A stretch of 64,000 bases of DNA from contig URPS01000001.1 in the NCBI GenBank assembly GCA_900549855.1, forward strand, positions 1 through 64,000, given 5' to 3'. The notes beneath the pieces were generated by a model that saw only the letters and a list, made by a program, of their open reading frames with translations, did not search any database and was not told the DNA's origin. Source of the stretch: an uncultured bacterium. Its GTDB lineage: Bacteria; Cyanobacteriota; Vampirovibrionia; Gastranaerophilales; Gastranaerophilaceae. Of this stretch, positions 44,154-52,359 are shown piece by piece. Both the position numbers and the translations under genes were made by a program. The stretch's first letter is position 1. Every line of letters starts with the position of its first letter.

Positions 44154-45759
44154 TTTTACTCCTTCCATTTTGATTTTTATCACTAACAGATTGCTTTATA
44201 GCATCTAATACACATTTATCCATTATCACCAATTCAGGCGAAGAAATTATCATATCATATACATTCTTTGCAATTTTGTTTAAGTTACCTAATGCTGATA
44301 GAATATATTCATGTATAGTATGCCCGTATTGATTTGTTCCTCTGTATTGTAAAATTTGCACTCCCGGCATTCTTTTCCCCTGTTCATTAGTTTCATAAGT
44401 TGCCAATTCAAACGACAATCCGTACGAGATACTTTCATCAAATCCTTCGTGGAATTTATAAAAATCAGTTTTTGTTAATTTTTGCAAATGTTCAAAATAT
44501 CCAGGAGCAACATAGTTTTTTAATTTTTCGGATAAAAATGAAATATCTTCAATATCTTCATTAGGGTTAAAATGCTTTACCATAAATTGAAATAAATTAT
44601 TCATTGTCGGAACGAAATTGACTACAATATAATCAAGATAAATTTTAGCTTTATATATTTCATCCGCTAATAATAACCTATTTCGTTCCGGTGGAAACAT
44701 TGAAAAAATTTCTTTTGCCGCTAAAACAATTTGTTCTAAACGTCTTACATATCCTTTATAAAGAAAATAGTTTTCACTCTTTTTTAAGTCAAGTGAATCA
44801 AATCTATCTTTATTATTTTGGAAATTATTAATTTCTTCCTGATATTTATCGTTTAGTTGTTTAATTTGTTCTTCTGAATAAAAAGAATGAGTTATTATTT
44901 GTTCTTGAAGAAATTTCTTGTTTTCGTGGTTGTAATAATATTTTCTAATGTTATTTATTTTTGTATCAAACCAACACATAGTTTTCAAATAACCAACATA
45001 AATAATATCTATAAATATTAGTTTTATAGGCGGATTGTCAGGACTATCAATAAAAGAATCTCTCCAATTAGGATTTCTGAATTTATTAATATCATCCAAT
45101 TCTTTAATTGCGTTATCAACGAGTTCTTTAACAACTCCGGCAAATTGAATAACTACCAATTTCTGATGAAAAAATGATGAATTATAAACCTTTATACTCA
45201 AAAGAATTTTATCAATAAGATAAATCAAAATATTTAATTTTTTATGAAAATCGTCTAAACTATAATACATACGTTGAGCATATTCAACTTGTTTATCACT
45301 TGGGAGATTAGCTGCAATATCTCCTTGCCTGTTTGATTCGTGAATATATGATAAAACATTCTCCATAACTGAATCAATTTCAAATATCAAATTAATTAAC
45401 TGCGGATAATTACTTGTTGTAAATGTATAATCACCTGCAAATATCTTAAAACTTAATGAAGGTGTTCTAACTAAATAAAAAGCATTTTTATAATTTTCGG
45501 CAGTGGGTTCATTTATAAATTTTTCCAAGCAGGCTTTTCGTCTTTTTTCATTATTTGTAAGCTTTAGACATTCTTGTAACATTTGGTGAAAATGCAAGGT
45601 AAGATAATCTAATGCTCTTATTTGAGATTTTCTTAGCTTTTCAGCTTCAAGAGCAATATTTCCTATAATGAAAATTAGAATAGGAACAACAATCATTCCT
45701 ACAATATTTACCCATTGGCTACTTTCTGATTCTGCCATATTAAGCAAAGTTAAATTCAT
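44128..45759 (-). CDS. Membrane-anchored helical protein of unknown function
   Basis: The 543-residue protein has one N-terminal TM helix (about 17-38, VNIVGMIVVPILIFIIGNIA) and a long, mainly helical cytosolic part. An AAGGA site supports the first ATG. Features include HFHQMLQECLKL (about 55), a YYNHENKKFLQEQ charged helix (about 290) and a Lys/Arg-rich tail (KNQNGRSKNGQIKRVW). No catalytic motif is apparent. The anchor-plus-helical-rod topology and the linked small genes recall membrane-sensing accessory or defence modules, but that is speculation. Confidence 0.55.
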   Translation of the reverse strand: MNLTLLNMAESESSQWVNIVGMIVVPILIFIIGNIALEAEKLRKSQIRALDYLTLHFHQMLQECLKLTNNEKRRKACLEKFINEPTAENYKNAFYLVRTPSLSFKIFAGDYTFTTSNYPQLINLIFEIDSVMENVLSYIHESNRQGDIAANLPSDKQVEYAQRMYYSLDDFHKKLNILIYLIDKILLSIKVYNSSFFHQKLVVIQFAGVVKELVDNAIKELDDINKFRNPNWRDSFIDSPDNPPIKLIFIDIIYVGYLKTMCWFDTKINNIRKYYYNHENKKFLQEQIITHSFYSEEQIKQLNDKYQEEINNFQNNKDRFDSLDLKKSENYFLYKGYVRRLEQIVLAAKEIFSMFPPERNRLLLADEIYKAKIYLDYIVVNFVPTMNNLFQFMVKHFNPNEDIEDISFLSEKLKNYVAPGYFEHLQKLTKTDFYKFHEGFDESISYGLSFELATYETNEQGKRMPGVQILQYRGTNQYGHTIHEYILSALGNLNKIAKNVYDMIISSPELVIMDKCVLDAIKQSVSDKNQNGRSKNGQIKRVW

Positions 45760-45780
45760 AAAAAAATCCTTAATACAAAA

Positions 45781-45930
45781 TTATTTTATCACATATTTTC
45801 CGTCATAATTTGTATATATAAACCCACCAAAACCGGATTTAAATTCAGCGAGTCCTTTTAATTTGCCACATTTTAAATAAATTCGTGAGCCACCTATACA
45901 AGAACATATTGATTTTTCTTCTAAAGCCAT
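45781..45930 (-). CDS. Small Cys/Gly-containing protein (49 residues), tentative
   Basis: The ORF starts MALEEKSICSCIGGS and ends in NYDGKYVIK. It has three Cys (CSC and KCG) and a Gly-rich centre, possibly a small metal-binding or beta protein. No clear ribosome site precedes the ATG, which lowers confidence. It fills the gap between the 543-residue gene and the polysaccharide operon. Confidence 0.35.
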   Translation of the reverse strand: MALEEKSICSCIGGSRIYLKCGKLKGLAEFKSGFGGFIYTNYDGKYVIK

Positions 45931-45966
45931 TGTTAGTTGTAATCTAATATGTTGTACATTTTACCT

Positions 45967-48225
45967 CTATTTATTTTTGTATTTTATATACTTCTCATAA
46001 AATTTTTCTCTACGAAATAATATAAATAGTAATTTATAAATATTTTTCTTTATAAAAAATGAAAATTTAAACTTTTTCTTATTATATTTTTTTAGCAAAT
46101 ATTCATCTATTTGCTCGTCTTTTTGATTTATTACTTTTTCAATCTTTATTATTTTATTTAATTCATTAATACCAAAATTTTGAGCCTTTTGTATTGAAGT
46201 ATTTATCTCATTATAATCAAACTCACTATTTATATGCTGTTCAATATCATAAGTATTACAATCATTAAAGAATACTGTTTGTGGAATATGTAATATCTTT
46301 TGTAAAGATTTGAAGCGATCAGTACCCCTATTTACATTTATAAAGCAATTAACATTTTTATTAAAAATTAAAGAAAAACACAGTCCGTGAAAAGAATCTG
46401 TTACAATTAATTCTGCATTTTTAATCAAATATAACCAATCTTGAATTGAATGTATAGTAGAATCTATTTTTATAATTTTTAGACCTTTATGTTCTGCATA
46501 ATCTTTAATTTTTTTGTTAAGAACCTCATTTTCGTCAAGAATATAACACAGTATATACTTGCTTTCTTTTAAAACACTTTCATTAATTAAATCAAACCAT
46601 ATATCTTTATTTATAAGAAATACAGGATCAATAATTTGTTTTGCAGTTATATTAAAAATATTTTTACAAATATCAACTCCGGAAACTTCTCTGACTGATA
46701 TATAGTCAAATCTTGAAAGTAAAAATTTATATTTCTTTAGCAATTTTGATGAAATATTGAAACTATCAGTTCCAAAACTTGCAGAAAAAGCAATTTTAAC
46801 CTTTTTATAATTTACAAAATTGAGAAAACAACAGTCTTTAAAATATTCATCTCTAAAAACCTGATCGGAACCGACTATAAATTTATCTGTAATATTATTT
46901 AAATCTACGAGTTCTTTTTCAGAATTGTATATATTTGTATATGTTAGATGTTCTCTTGCAAATTTTTCAGAGATTTGATTAAAAAATACTTCATTTGGAT
47001 TTCTATCATATAAATAACTTATCAAGGTAGATGTTTTTCCTAATTGTGATAATAATTTTTGTAATGCAAAAGCCGTTAAAGTTGCACCATAATTTATAGT
47101 CCACCAAAAATTATATATAGCAAAATCAAATTTATATTTTTGTATTTGCTCAAAATTATTATTTAATGTCATTGTATTATAATTATTCTCAAATTGTTCA
47201 ATAAGATGATTTTTTAAAGTCGGATGTGTAAGTGTGCAATTTCCCTTTTTAGCAATTTCTATGGAAATATTTTCATTCAGCTTAAGTTTATCAGTTATAT
47301 TAAAGTATAAATCTTCCCCTTTTTTATTGTTAAGTAATACCATAGATGTACCCAAATTATCATCAAACCTTGTATTAAAAGATTTTATTTCCCAAAAATC
47401 TCCAAGTGTTATATCGCCAATTCTTGGCAAAGTCGCATATTTACAGTTATAACAAGATTTCCTTAATGAAATACCATTTAAGAATAAAGAATAATATGAA
47501 CTCTCTTGATATGGAATACAATATTCTTTTTTATCCGTAACGATTCTTAAACTATGTTCATAGTTCCACCCATTAACTTTATCCCTAAAAGAAATATAAT
47601 TTATTTTTTCATCTTTAAAATTTTCTGATAAATATTTATCAAACATTCCTTGTGATGATACTCCGTGACACATAATTTCAACAGTATATAAATTACTATA
47701 ACTCTTATTCAAAAAAGAATATAAACCTGCAATTTGACAGGGTGTGCCGGAAAATAAAACTAATTTATTTGAATTTAATATTTCTTTTACCTTTGTATAT
47801 ATATCATTGATAGCACTTTGAACATATTTTGAACCTCTTAATTTATTCAAATCTTCTATTTTATCAATAATAATATGCTTTACAATAGTACTTTCTTCAA
47901 ATGCTGCACCTATTACAACACCATTATTACTTAATATAAATTCTGCCAAAAGAGAAAAAATACCACCGGAAGAACTTATTTTGCGAATATTATTATTTGC
48001 CATTGCAACTTTGCAAACATAATTTCTATCATTTTGATTATGAATATTTAAAGTAGGGCAAGAATTAAGACATAGATTACAATTGATGCATTTATTTAAA
48101 TCTACATTTGGATATAAGAAACCGTATGTATCAGGTAACATTGTTATTGCATCATAAGGACAAACATTTTTGCAAGCTCCGCACCCTGTACATTGATTTT
48201 TTTTAACCTTACTTATATTACTCAT
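45967..48225 (-). CDS. FrhB-like [4Fe-4S] protein fused to polysaccharide pyruvyltransferase
   Basis: The 752-residue fusion starts with two 4Fe-4S motifs (CTGCGACKNVCP about 12-23; CINCNLCLNSCP about 47-58). An F420H2 dehydrogenase/hydrogenase beta-subunit-like region follows (about 80-330; SSGGIFSLLAEFIL, LFSGTPCQIAGLY, GDITLGDFWEI). From about 370 it is a polysaccharide pyruvyltransferase domain (NFWWTINYGATLTAFALQ, VGSDQVFRDEYF, IVTDSFHGLCFSLIF). The tail is basic and hydrophobic. Such FrhB-like proteins are frequent in bacterial glycan clusters without cofactor F420, and the chemistry is unclear. Its start overlaps the upstream glycosyltransferase gene by 4 nt. Confidence 0.88.
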   Translation of the reverse strand: MSNISKVKKNQCTGCGACKNVCPYDAITMLPDTYGFLYPNVDLNKCINCNLCLNSCPTLNIHNQNDRNYVCKVAMANNNIRKISSSGGIFSLLAEFILSNNGVVIGAAFEESTIVKHIIIDKIEDLNKLRGSKYVQSAINDIYTKVKEILNSNKLVLFSGTPCQIAGLYSFLNKSYSNLYTVEIMCHGVSSQGMFDKYLSENFKDEKINYISFRDKVNGWNYEHSLRIVTDKKEYCIPYQESSYYSLFLNGISLRKSCYNCKYATLPRIGDITLGDFWEIKSFNTRFDDNLGTSMVLLNNKKGEDLYFNITDKLKLNENISIEIAKKGNCTLTHPTLKNHLIEQFENNYNTMTLNNNFEQIQKYKFDFAIYNFWWTINYGATLTAFALQKLLSQLGKTSTLISYLYDRNPNEVFFNQISEKFAREHLTYTNIYNSEKELVDLNNITDKFIVGSDQVFRDEYFKDCCFLNFVNYKKVKIAFSASFGTDSFNISSKLLKKYKFLLSRFDYISVREVSGVDICKNIFNITAKQIIDPVFLINKDIWFDLINESVLKESKYILCYILDENEVLNKKIKDYAEHKGLKIIKIDSTIHSIQDWLYLIKNAELIVTDSFHGLCFSLIFNKNVNCFINVNRGTDRFKSLQKILHIPQTVFFNDCNTYDIEQHINSEFDYNEINTSIQKAQNFGINELNKIIKIEKVINQKDEQIDEYLLKKYNKKKFKFSFFIKKNIYKLLFILFRREKFYEKYIKYKNK

Positions 48226-50108
48226 TTTATAACCTCTTGTTGATATATATTTCTTTTATAGTAAAGAGCATCCAGATAATATTTTACTGCCCAAGAAATT
48301 TCATATTCAGGAAAATAATTTGCTTTATCTCTTGCAACAGTATAACTTCCATACCAACCACCTGATTTATTTTGTAATGAGCAAGCATAATTAAATGCTT
48401 TATCTGCCTTATTTCGTTCATCTAATTTGTACCAACAAATTGCATATTGAAATAAACCTGTAGAACAGACAAAATCAACATTAGAATATGCTGATACAGA
48501 ACCATCTAATCTTTGGTGTAATGCTATTAAGTCTATGGCTCTTTTAGCACGTTCCGTTTCACCAATGTCAATAAGCCCCTCTATAATATAAGCATTAAAA
48601 TGTGATAATGTTTTAAAATCTGTTAAATCTTCAAGAGATAGATAATAATTTAAAGCCTTTTTTATACAAATTTCATATTTATCATTATTTGTAATTTTGC
48701 CAACATACCTGATTGGTTCTAAACAATAAATATGAATTGCTTCTGGGACTCTTTTTTCATAAGGTAAACCCCACCAAGAATAATCTTGTGTTGCAATAGA
48801 ACCATTTTCCCTTTGCATTGATAAAATATAATCTGCTCCTTTAATTAAAGCATTTTTATATTTATCATTTTCATCTAAACCATTTTCTACTAATGCAGCT
48901 AAACCTTTCAAAATCATACCGGTATCAAAAGTATAAGGGATTTTTCCTAAAGGTTCATTCCAACTGCCGTTTTCATTTTGAATAGTCAAAAGATAATCAC
49001 CATAATTTTTAGCTCTTTCAAAATCTTTATATTTTATTAGTGTTGGAATATAGTAACCTGTAACTTCAGGATATATTAGCTTTTTATCTTGCGTACTAAC
49101 TATAATACCGTTATTATTAACTGTATTATGCTTTATCCATTTCTTTGCTAATTCTAATGTATTTTTATTTATTGTTTGATTACGTTTCAATTTTAATTTT
49201 AATCCTAATAAACTTATGATTTTATGATTATTGTTATTTTTTACGGATAATAAACTTTCTGTAAACTGCTTAATGAAATGTTTATTTTTATATTTTTTAG
49301 TAAGTTTACTATCTATATTAAAAGCTAATTCGATCCATTTATCATTTTTCCCTTCGTTATAATAAAATGTTAAAAGTTTTTTAATCTTCTCTGTATTTGA
49401 TAATCCTAATTTTGTCATTATAGGTTCTGCATATTTGAAACGAATATCCATTGTCTTTTCTTGTATTGTCTTTTGTTTAGTAGCAGTCAAACTTTGAGAG
49501 TTATTTCTATATTTATACAAGTTTTCATTTTTATAATGTATATTTCCATTTAAAGCTATACGACAGAAATAGTCATAATCCTCAGCACAGAACATATTTT
49601 CATCATATTCTCCAGTTTTAACTGCAATTTCTTTTCTATACATAAAACAAGCACCAACATTGCATTGCCTAATCAACTGCAACATATCTCTATTTAGAAC
49701 AAGATCAGTAAACTGATTTTCAAATAGACAATCTTCAGTTATAAAATCAAAATTGAAAGAAACCAAATCACAATTTGGATTTTCATCAAGATATTCTACC
49801 ATTTTTTGAATGGCTTTAGGTTTATACATATTATCGTCAGATGTCCAAGTATAATACTCGCCTGTTGCATTACGGAATCCTACATTCAAACTTGCAGGCA
49901 ATTTCGAGTTATGTTCATTCGATATTACTTTGATACGATTATCCATTTTTGCATATTCATTTGCTATATTTAAAGTATTATCTGTTGAACAATCATTAAT
50001 AATAATTAATTCCCAATTAGTATATGATTGTTTTAACACACTCTCTATCGAATCTCTTAAAAATTGTTCACCATTATAAGTCGGTAGAATTATACTAACT
50101 TTTTTCAT
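48222..50108 (-). CDS. GT2 glycosyltransferase fused to an alpha/alpha-toroid domain
   Basis: Residues 1-290 are a GT2 domain (VSIILPTYNGEQFLRDSI; IIINDCSTDNT; TSDDN metal motif at 89-93; CAEDYDYFCR at 174-183). Residues 315-628 form a helical toroid with QW-type repeats (QNENGSW 377-383, QRENGSI 432-438, then HQRLDGS and QNKSGGWYG). These resemble terpene-cyclase/prenyltransferase-fold or glycan-processing toroids. No DxDD or DDxxD pattern marks it as a cyclase. It may bind or modify the growing glycan. It is flanked by a fusion gene (4-nt overlap) and another GT2 (adjacent). Confidence 0.8.
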   Translation of the reverse strand: MKKVSIILPTYNGEQFLRDSIESVLKQSYTNWELIIINDCSTDNTLNIANEYAKMDNRIKVISNEHNSKLPASLNVGFRNATGEYYTWTSDDNMYKPKAIQKMVEYLDENPNCDLVSFNFDFITEDCLFENQFTDLVLNRDMLQLIRQCNVGACFMYRKEIAVKTGEYDENMFCAEDYDYFCRIALNGNIHYKNENLYKYRNNSQSLTATKQKTIQEKTMDIRFKYAEPIMTKLGLSNTEKIKKLLTFYYNEGKNDKWIELAFNIDSKLTKKYKNKHFIKQFTESLLSVKNNNNHKIISLLGLKLKLKRNQTINKNTLELAKKWIKHNTVNNNGIIVSTQDKKLIYPEVTGYYIPTLIKYKDFERAKNYGDYLLTIQNENGSWNEPLGKIPYTFDTGMILKGLAALVENGLDENDKYKNALIKGADYILSMQRENGSIATQDYSWWGLPYEKRVPEAIHIYCLEPIRYVGKITNNDKYEICIKKALNYYLSLEDLTDFKTLSHFNAYIIEGLIDIGETERAKRAIDLIALHQRLDGSVSAYSNVDFVCSTGLFQYAICWYKLDERNKADKAFNYACSLQNKSGGWYGSYTVARDKANYFPEYEISWAVKYYLDALYYKRNIYQQEVIK

Positions 50109-50963
50109 TTATTTTATCCCCCAATTTAAAAATCTAATAACTAAAATAATTAATAACACAGATTCCGTTATAATAATTGGAAGAAAAATATTAAAAAGTT
50201 TTTTATACTTTTGATATTTTTTCTTTAACTTTTTAGGGTTTGAACGAAATCTATCTATAAATTGACTATCGGCTAAATATAAATCAATATGATTTTTTAT
50301 TATAGCTTTCCATATTGTTTCACTATTTTGAATACTTATTGTTGTTCTTGAATCTTCTTTGTATTGCCTATAATTAAATAAGATTTCATCAATTTTATAG
50401 ATATCAAAACCTTGTTCTACAAAAGAAAGCCATAAATCATAATCTTCACAGCCGAACTGCATACAATCTTTATACATACCAACTTTCAGAAAGTCCGTCT
50501 TACGGAATAAAGCAGTAACGAAAATACAATTACAGTAAAGAAAATTAGACTTATCAAAATCTTCTAAATTCCAATATTTATTTTTATTTCCAAACATTCT
50601 TGCGTCACAATAAACAATTCCGACATTAGGATTTTCTTTTAATATTTTGACAGCTTTTTCTATATAAGTTGGTTCAATTGTATCATCTGCATCCAGAGGA
50701 AGTATATATTCGCCATTTGCAGCTTCTATTGCCATATTTCTTGCATTTATAACACCTTTATTTTCTTTTTCGTCAAAGAATAAAATATTATTATATTTAT
50801 CAGCAAAAGATTTAATAATTTCAGCGCTATTATCAGTAGAACCGTCATTAAATACTACAATTTCTATATCATTATACGTTTGTTTTAATGCGGAATTAAT
50901 TGCATCTGAAACATACTTTCCTTGATTATAGCATGGAATAATAATAGAAACTTTTTTATTCAT
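50109..50963 (-). CDS. GT2 glycosyltransferase with C-terminal TM helix
   Basis: The 284-residue protein has a GT2 fold (VSIIIPCYNQGKYVSDAI; VVFNDGSTDNS; LPLDADDTIEP metal motif about 92-102; FGCEDYDLWLSF about 174) and one C-terminal hydrophobic helix (about 256-278). It is the first intact gene of the three-gene polysaccharide operon and is directly followed by the toroid-fused GT2. The donor sugar is unknown. Confidence 0.88.
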   Translation of the reverse strand: MNKKVSIIIPCYNQGKYVSDAINSALKQTYNDIEIVVFNDGSTDNSAEIIKSFADKYNNILFFDEKENKGVINARNMAIEAANGEYILPLDADDTIEPTYIEKAVKILKENPNVGIVYCDARMFGNKNKYWNLEDFDKSNFLYCNCIFVTALFRKTDFLKVGMYKDCMQFGCEDYDLWLSFVEQGFDIYKIDEILFNYRQYKEDSRTTISIQNSETIWKAIIKNHIDLYLADSQFIDRFRSNPKKLKKKYQKYKKLFNIFLPIIITESVLLIILVIRFLNWGIK

Positions 50964-51160
50964 TAACCTCCCCCAAATATTGAACAGATACTCTTGTTCC
51001 TCTTATATAATCTTTTAATTCTGCCTTGACATCTCTGTAAGATTTGTCATAATTATTGCCCCTTTATTGGTTTATCAAAAGTTTGCGCAATACTCTTATA
51101 CTTATATTGTAAAAGACCAAAACCCATTGACAATTCCATAATAACATAAAGATAACAAAT
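50956..51160 (-). pseudogene. Frameshifted remnant upstream of the glycan operon
   Basis: Two reading frames join across about 51058. The upstream part reads MELSMGFGLLQYKYKSIAQ and then TFDKPIKG. The downstream part reads NNYDKSYRDVKAELKDYI, then RGTRVSVQYLGEVNE, ending 8 nt inside the next gene. A one-base frameshift would give a continuous C-terminal tail of a lost gene translationally coupled to the GT2. The family is not recognised; the reading is tentative. Confidence 0.35.
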
Positions 51161-51273
51161 AAGACATGTTAGAGTTTTTTAACAACAATGAACGCTTACT
51201 CTAAATTAATAAAAGATGTTAATGAACATGCTGTAGATGTACTTAAAAAACTGTGAGCATTTAATATAAACAA

Positions 51274-51305
51274 AATAAAAAAGATAGGCTAAAAACACCT
51301 ATCTT
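51274..51305 (-). terminator. Terminator, probably the ancestral tRNA-Ile terminator
   Basis: Read on the minus strand, AAGATAGG/CCTATCTT with a T-run, just downstream of the tRNA-Ile 3' fragment. Confidence 0.75.
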
Positions 51306-51312
51306 CTTTATA

Positions 51313-51354
51313 TGGGCCGCAGTGGACTCGAACCACCGACCTCACCCTTATCAG
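51313..51354 (-). other. Attachment-site duplicate: 42-nt 3' half of tRNA-Ile
   Basis: Identical to 56581-56622, the 3' half of the intact tRNA-Ile from the anticodon loop to the discriminator base, plus four flanking bases. The 5' half is missing, so it cannot be a tRNA. This is the classical attR left by a tyrosine-integrase element inserting at a tRNA 3' end. Confidence 0.88.
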
Positions 51355-51441
51355 TGCTAATCAAAGTTTTTACAGAACTGTAAATTTTGTTACTATGCTT
51401 GCGTTTGAAGCACTTTTGCAAAGTTGGTAAAACTCAAAAAA

Positions 51442-51485
51442 ACTACATAAAATTACATAACAGTCCATAAATATTACATAAAATT
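51442..51485 (+). promoter_or_regulatory. Candidate integrase arm sites (left end)
   Basis: ACTACATAAAATTACATAA and TATTACATAAAATT. The last 14-mer recurs exactly at 56501-56514 near the other end of the island, as arm-type integrase sites would. Confidence 0.4.
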
Positions 51486-51538
51486 TCAAACAAAAAAATA
51501 GCAGAGCATTTTACCCTGCCATATTTTGTATTTTAAAA

Positions 51539-52129
51539 TTACAAAGATTTTAAAAATCTGTGCAAGTTTGCAACAGATGTATTGTATTGTCTGGCAATAA
51601 TTGTTTTAGGAACTTGTAAATCAACTAATTTTAGTATTTCTTCTTGATGTTCATCAAGTTTTGATTTTCCTCTGCCGTTTGGTCTGCCTAATTTTGCACC
51701 ATTTGCTTTTTTAGCGTGCAATGCTTCGATTGTTCTCAAACTAATCAAATCTCTTTCAATTTGTGCAACCAAAGCAAAAATTGTTGTTGTAACAGTAGAT
51801 GTAATGCTTTTGTCGTTGTTTGAAAAATCTTCTTTAATTGAGTAAAGTGTAATTCCTTTTTGTTTTGTAATGTCAATTACCTCAAATATTTGTGTAATTG
51901 AGCGTGCAATTCTTGAAAGTTCAGGAACAATTAAAACATCGTCCTTTTGCATTTTTTCTAATAATGCACCAAGTTGTCTGTTTTTAAAGTTTGATTTCCC
52001 GCTAATTTGTTCTTCGACAAATTCTACGTTGCCCAATTTTCTTTCATTTGCAAACTTTAAAACATCTAGTTTGTTCTTCTCTGTGTTTTGTTCCAATATA
52101 CTTACTCTAAGGTATGAATAGGTGGTCAT
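51539..52129 (-). CDS. Serine recombinase (resolvase/invertase family)
   Basis: The 196-residue protein has a catalytic domain with nucleophile Ser10 (YSYLRVS), the conserved LSRIARS and LVAQIERDLIS helices, and a C-terminal Hin-type HTH (GRPNGRGKSKL; IARQYNTSVANLHRFL). It is full length for the resolvase/invertase group. The start at 52129 (MTTYSYL) matches the family; the ORF opens 14 codons earlier. It could invert or resolve DNA within the island. A palindrome AAACAGCTGTTT lies in the short region upstream of it. Confidence 0.93.
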   Translation of the reverse strand: MTTYSYLRVSILEQNTEKNKLDVLKFANERKLGNVEFVEEQISGKSNFKNRQLGALLEKMQKDDVLIVPELSRIARSITQIFEVIDITKQKGITLYSIKEDFSNNDKSITSTVTTTIFALVAQIERDLISLRTIEALHAKKANGAKLGRPNGRGKSKLDEHQEEILKLVDLQVPKTIIARQYNTSVANLHRFLKSL

Positions 52130-52203
52130 GTTTAAACGGTCGTTTCCACGATATAGCAACACATTGAGCAAACAGCTGTTTTTATTAAAACAAAGGGGAA
52201 AAT

Positions 52204-52359
52204 ATGAACGCGGAAGAAATCAATAAAAAAATGCAAACAGAAAAAGACAGTTTCAATCGAAATTTAAACCGCTTGCAAAAACAAATCTTTGCACTAAAAC
52301 AACGCCACCAACGCACCATGGAATATTGGCAAAGTCAGAAAGAAAAAACTAAATTTTAA
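52204..52359 (+). CDS. Small coiled-coil protein (51 residues)
   Basis: The start ATG follows AAAGGGG. The product begins MNAEEINKKMQTEKDSF, continues with LNRLQKQIFALKQRHQ and ends EKTKF: a single charged amphipathic helix. It is divergent from the serine recombinase and its stop overlaps the end of the convergent MBOAT gene by 4 nt. It may be an accessory or directionality factor of the mobile element; unproven. Confidence 0.55.
   Translation: MNAEEINKKMQTEKDSFNRNLNRLQKQIFALKQRHQRTMEYWQSQKEKTKF

Noticed and set aside
42437..51160. Prophage or conjugative element spanning the whole accessory region
   Set aside because: No capsid, terminase, relaxase or secretion genes. Only the 51.3-56.6 kb part has recombinases and att duplicates.
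51188..51256. A 22-codon reading frame (MNAYSKLIKDVNEH...)
   Set aside because: It has a protein-like sequence but no ribosome site and lies between a remnant and a terminator; too weak to annotate.
51313..51354. A second tRNA-Ile gene
   Set aside because: Only the 3' half is present. The D arm and 5' acceptor strand are missing, so it is an attachment-site duplicate.
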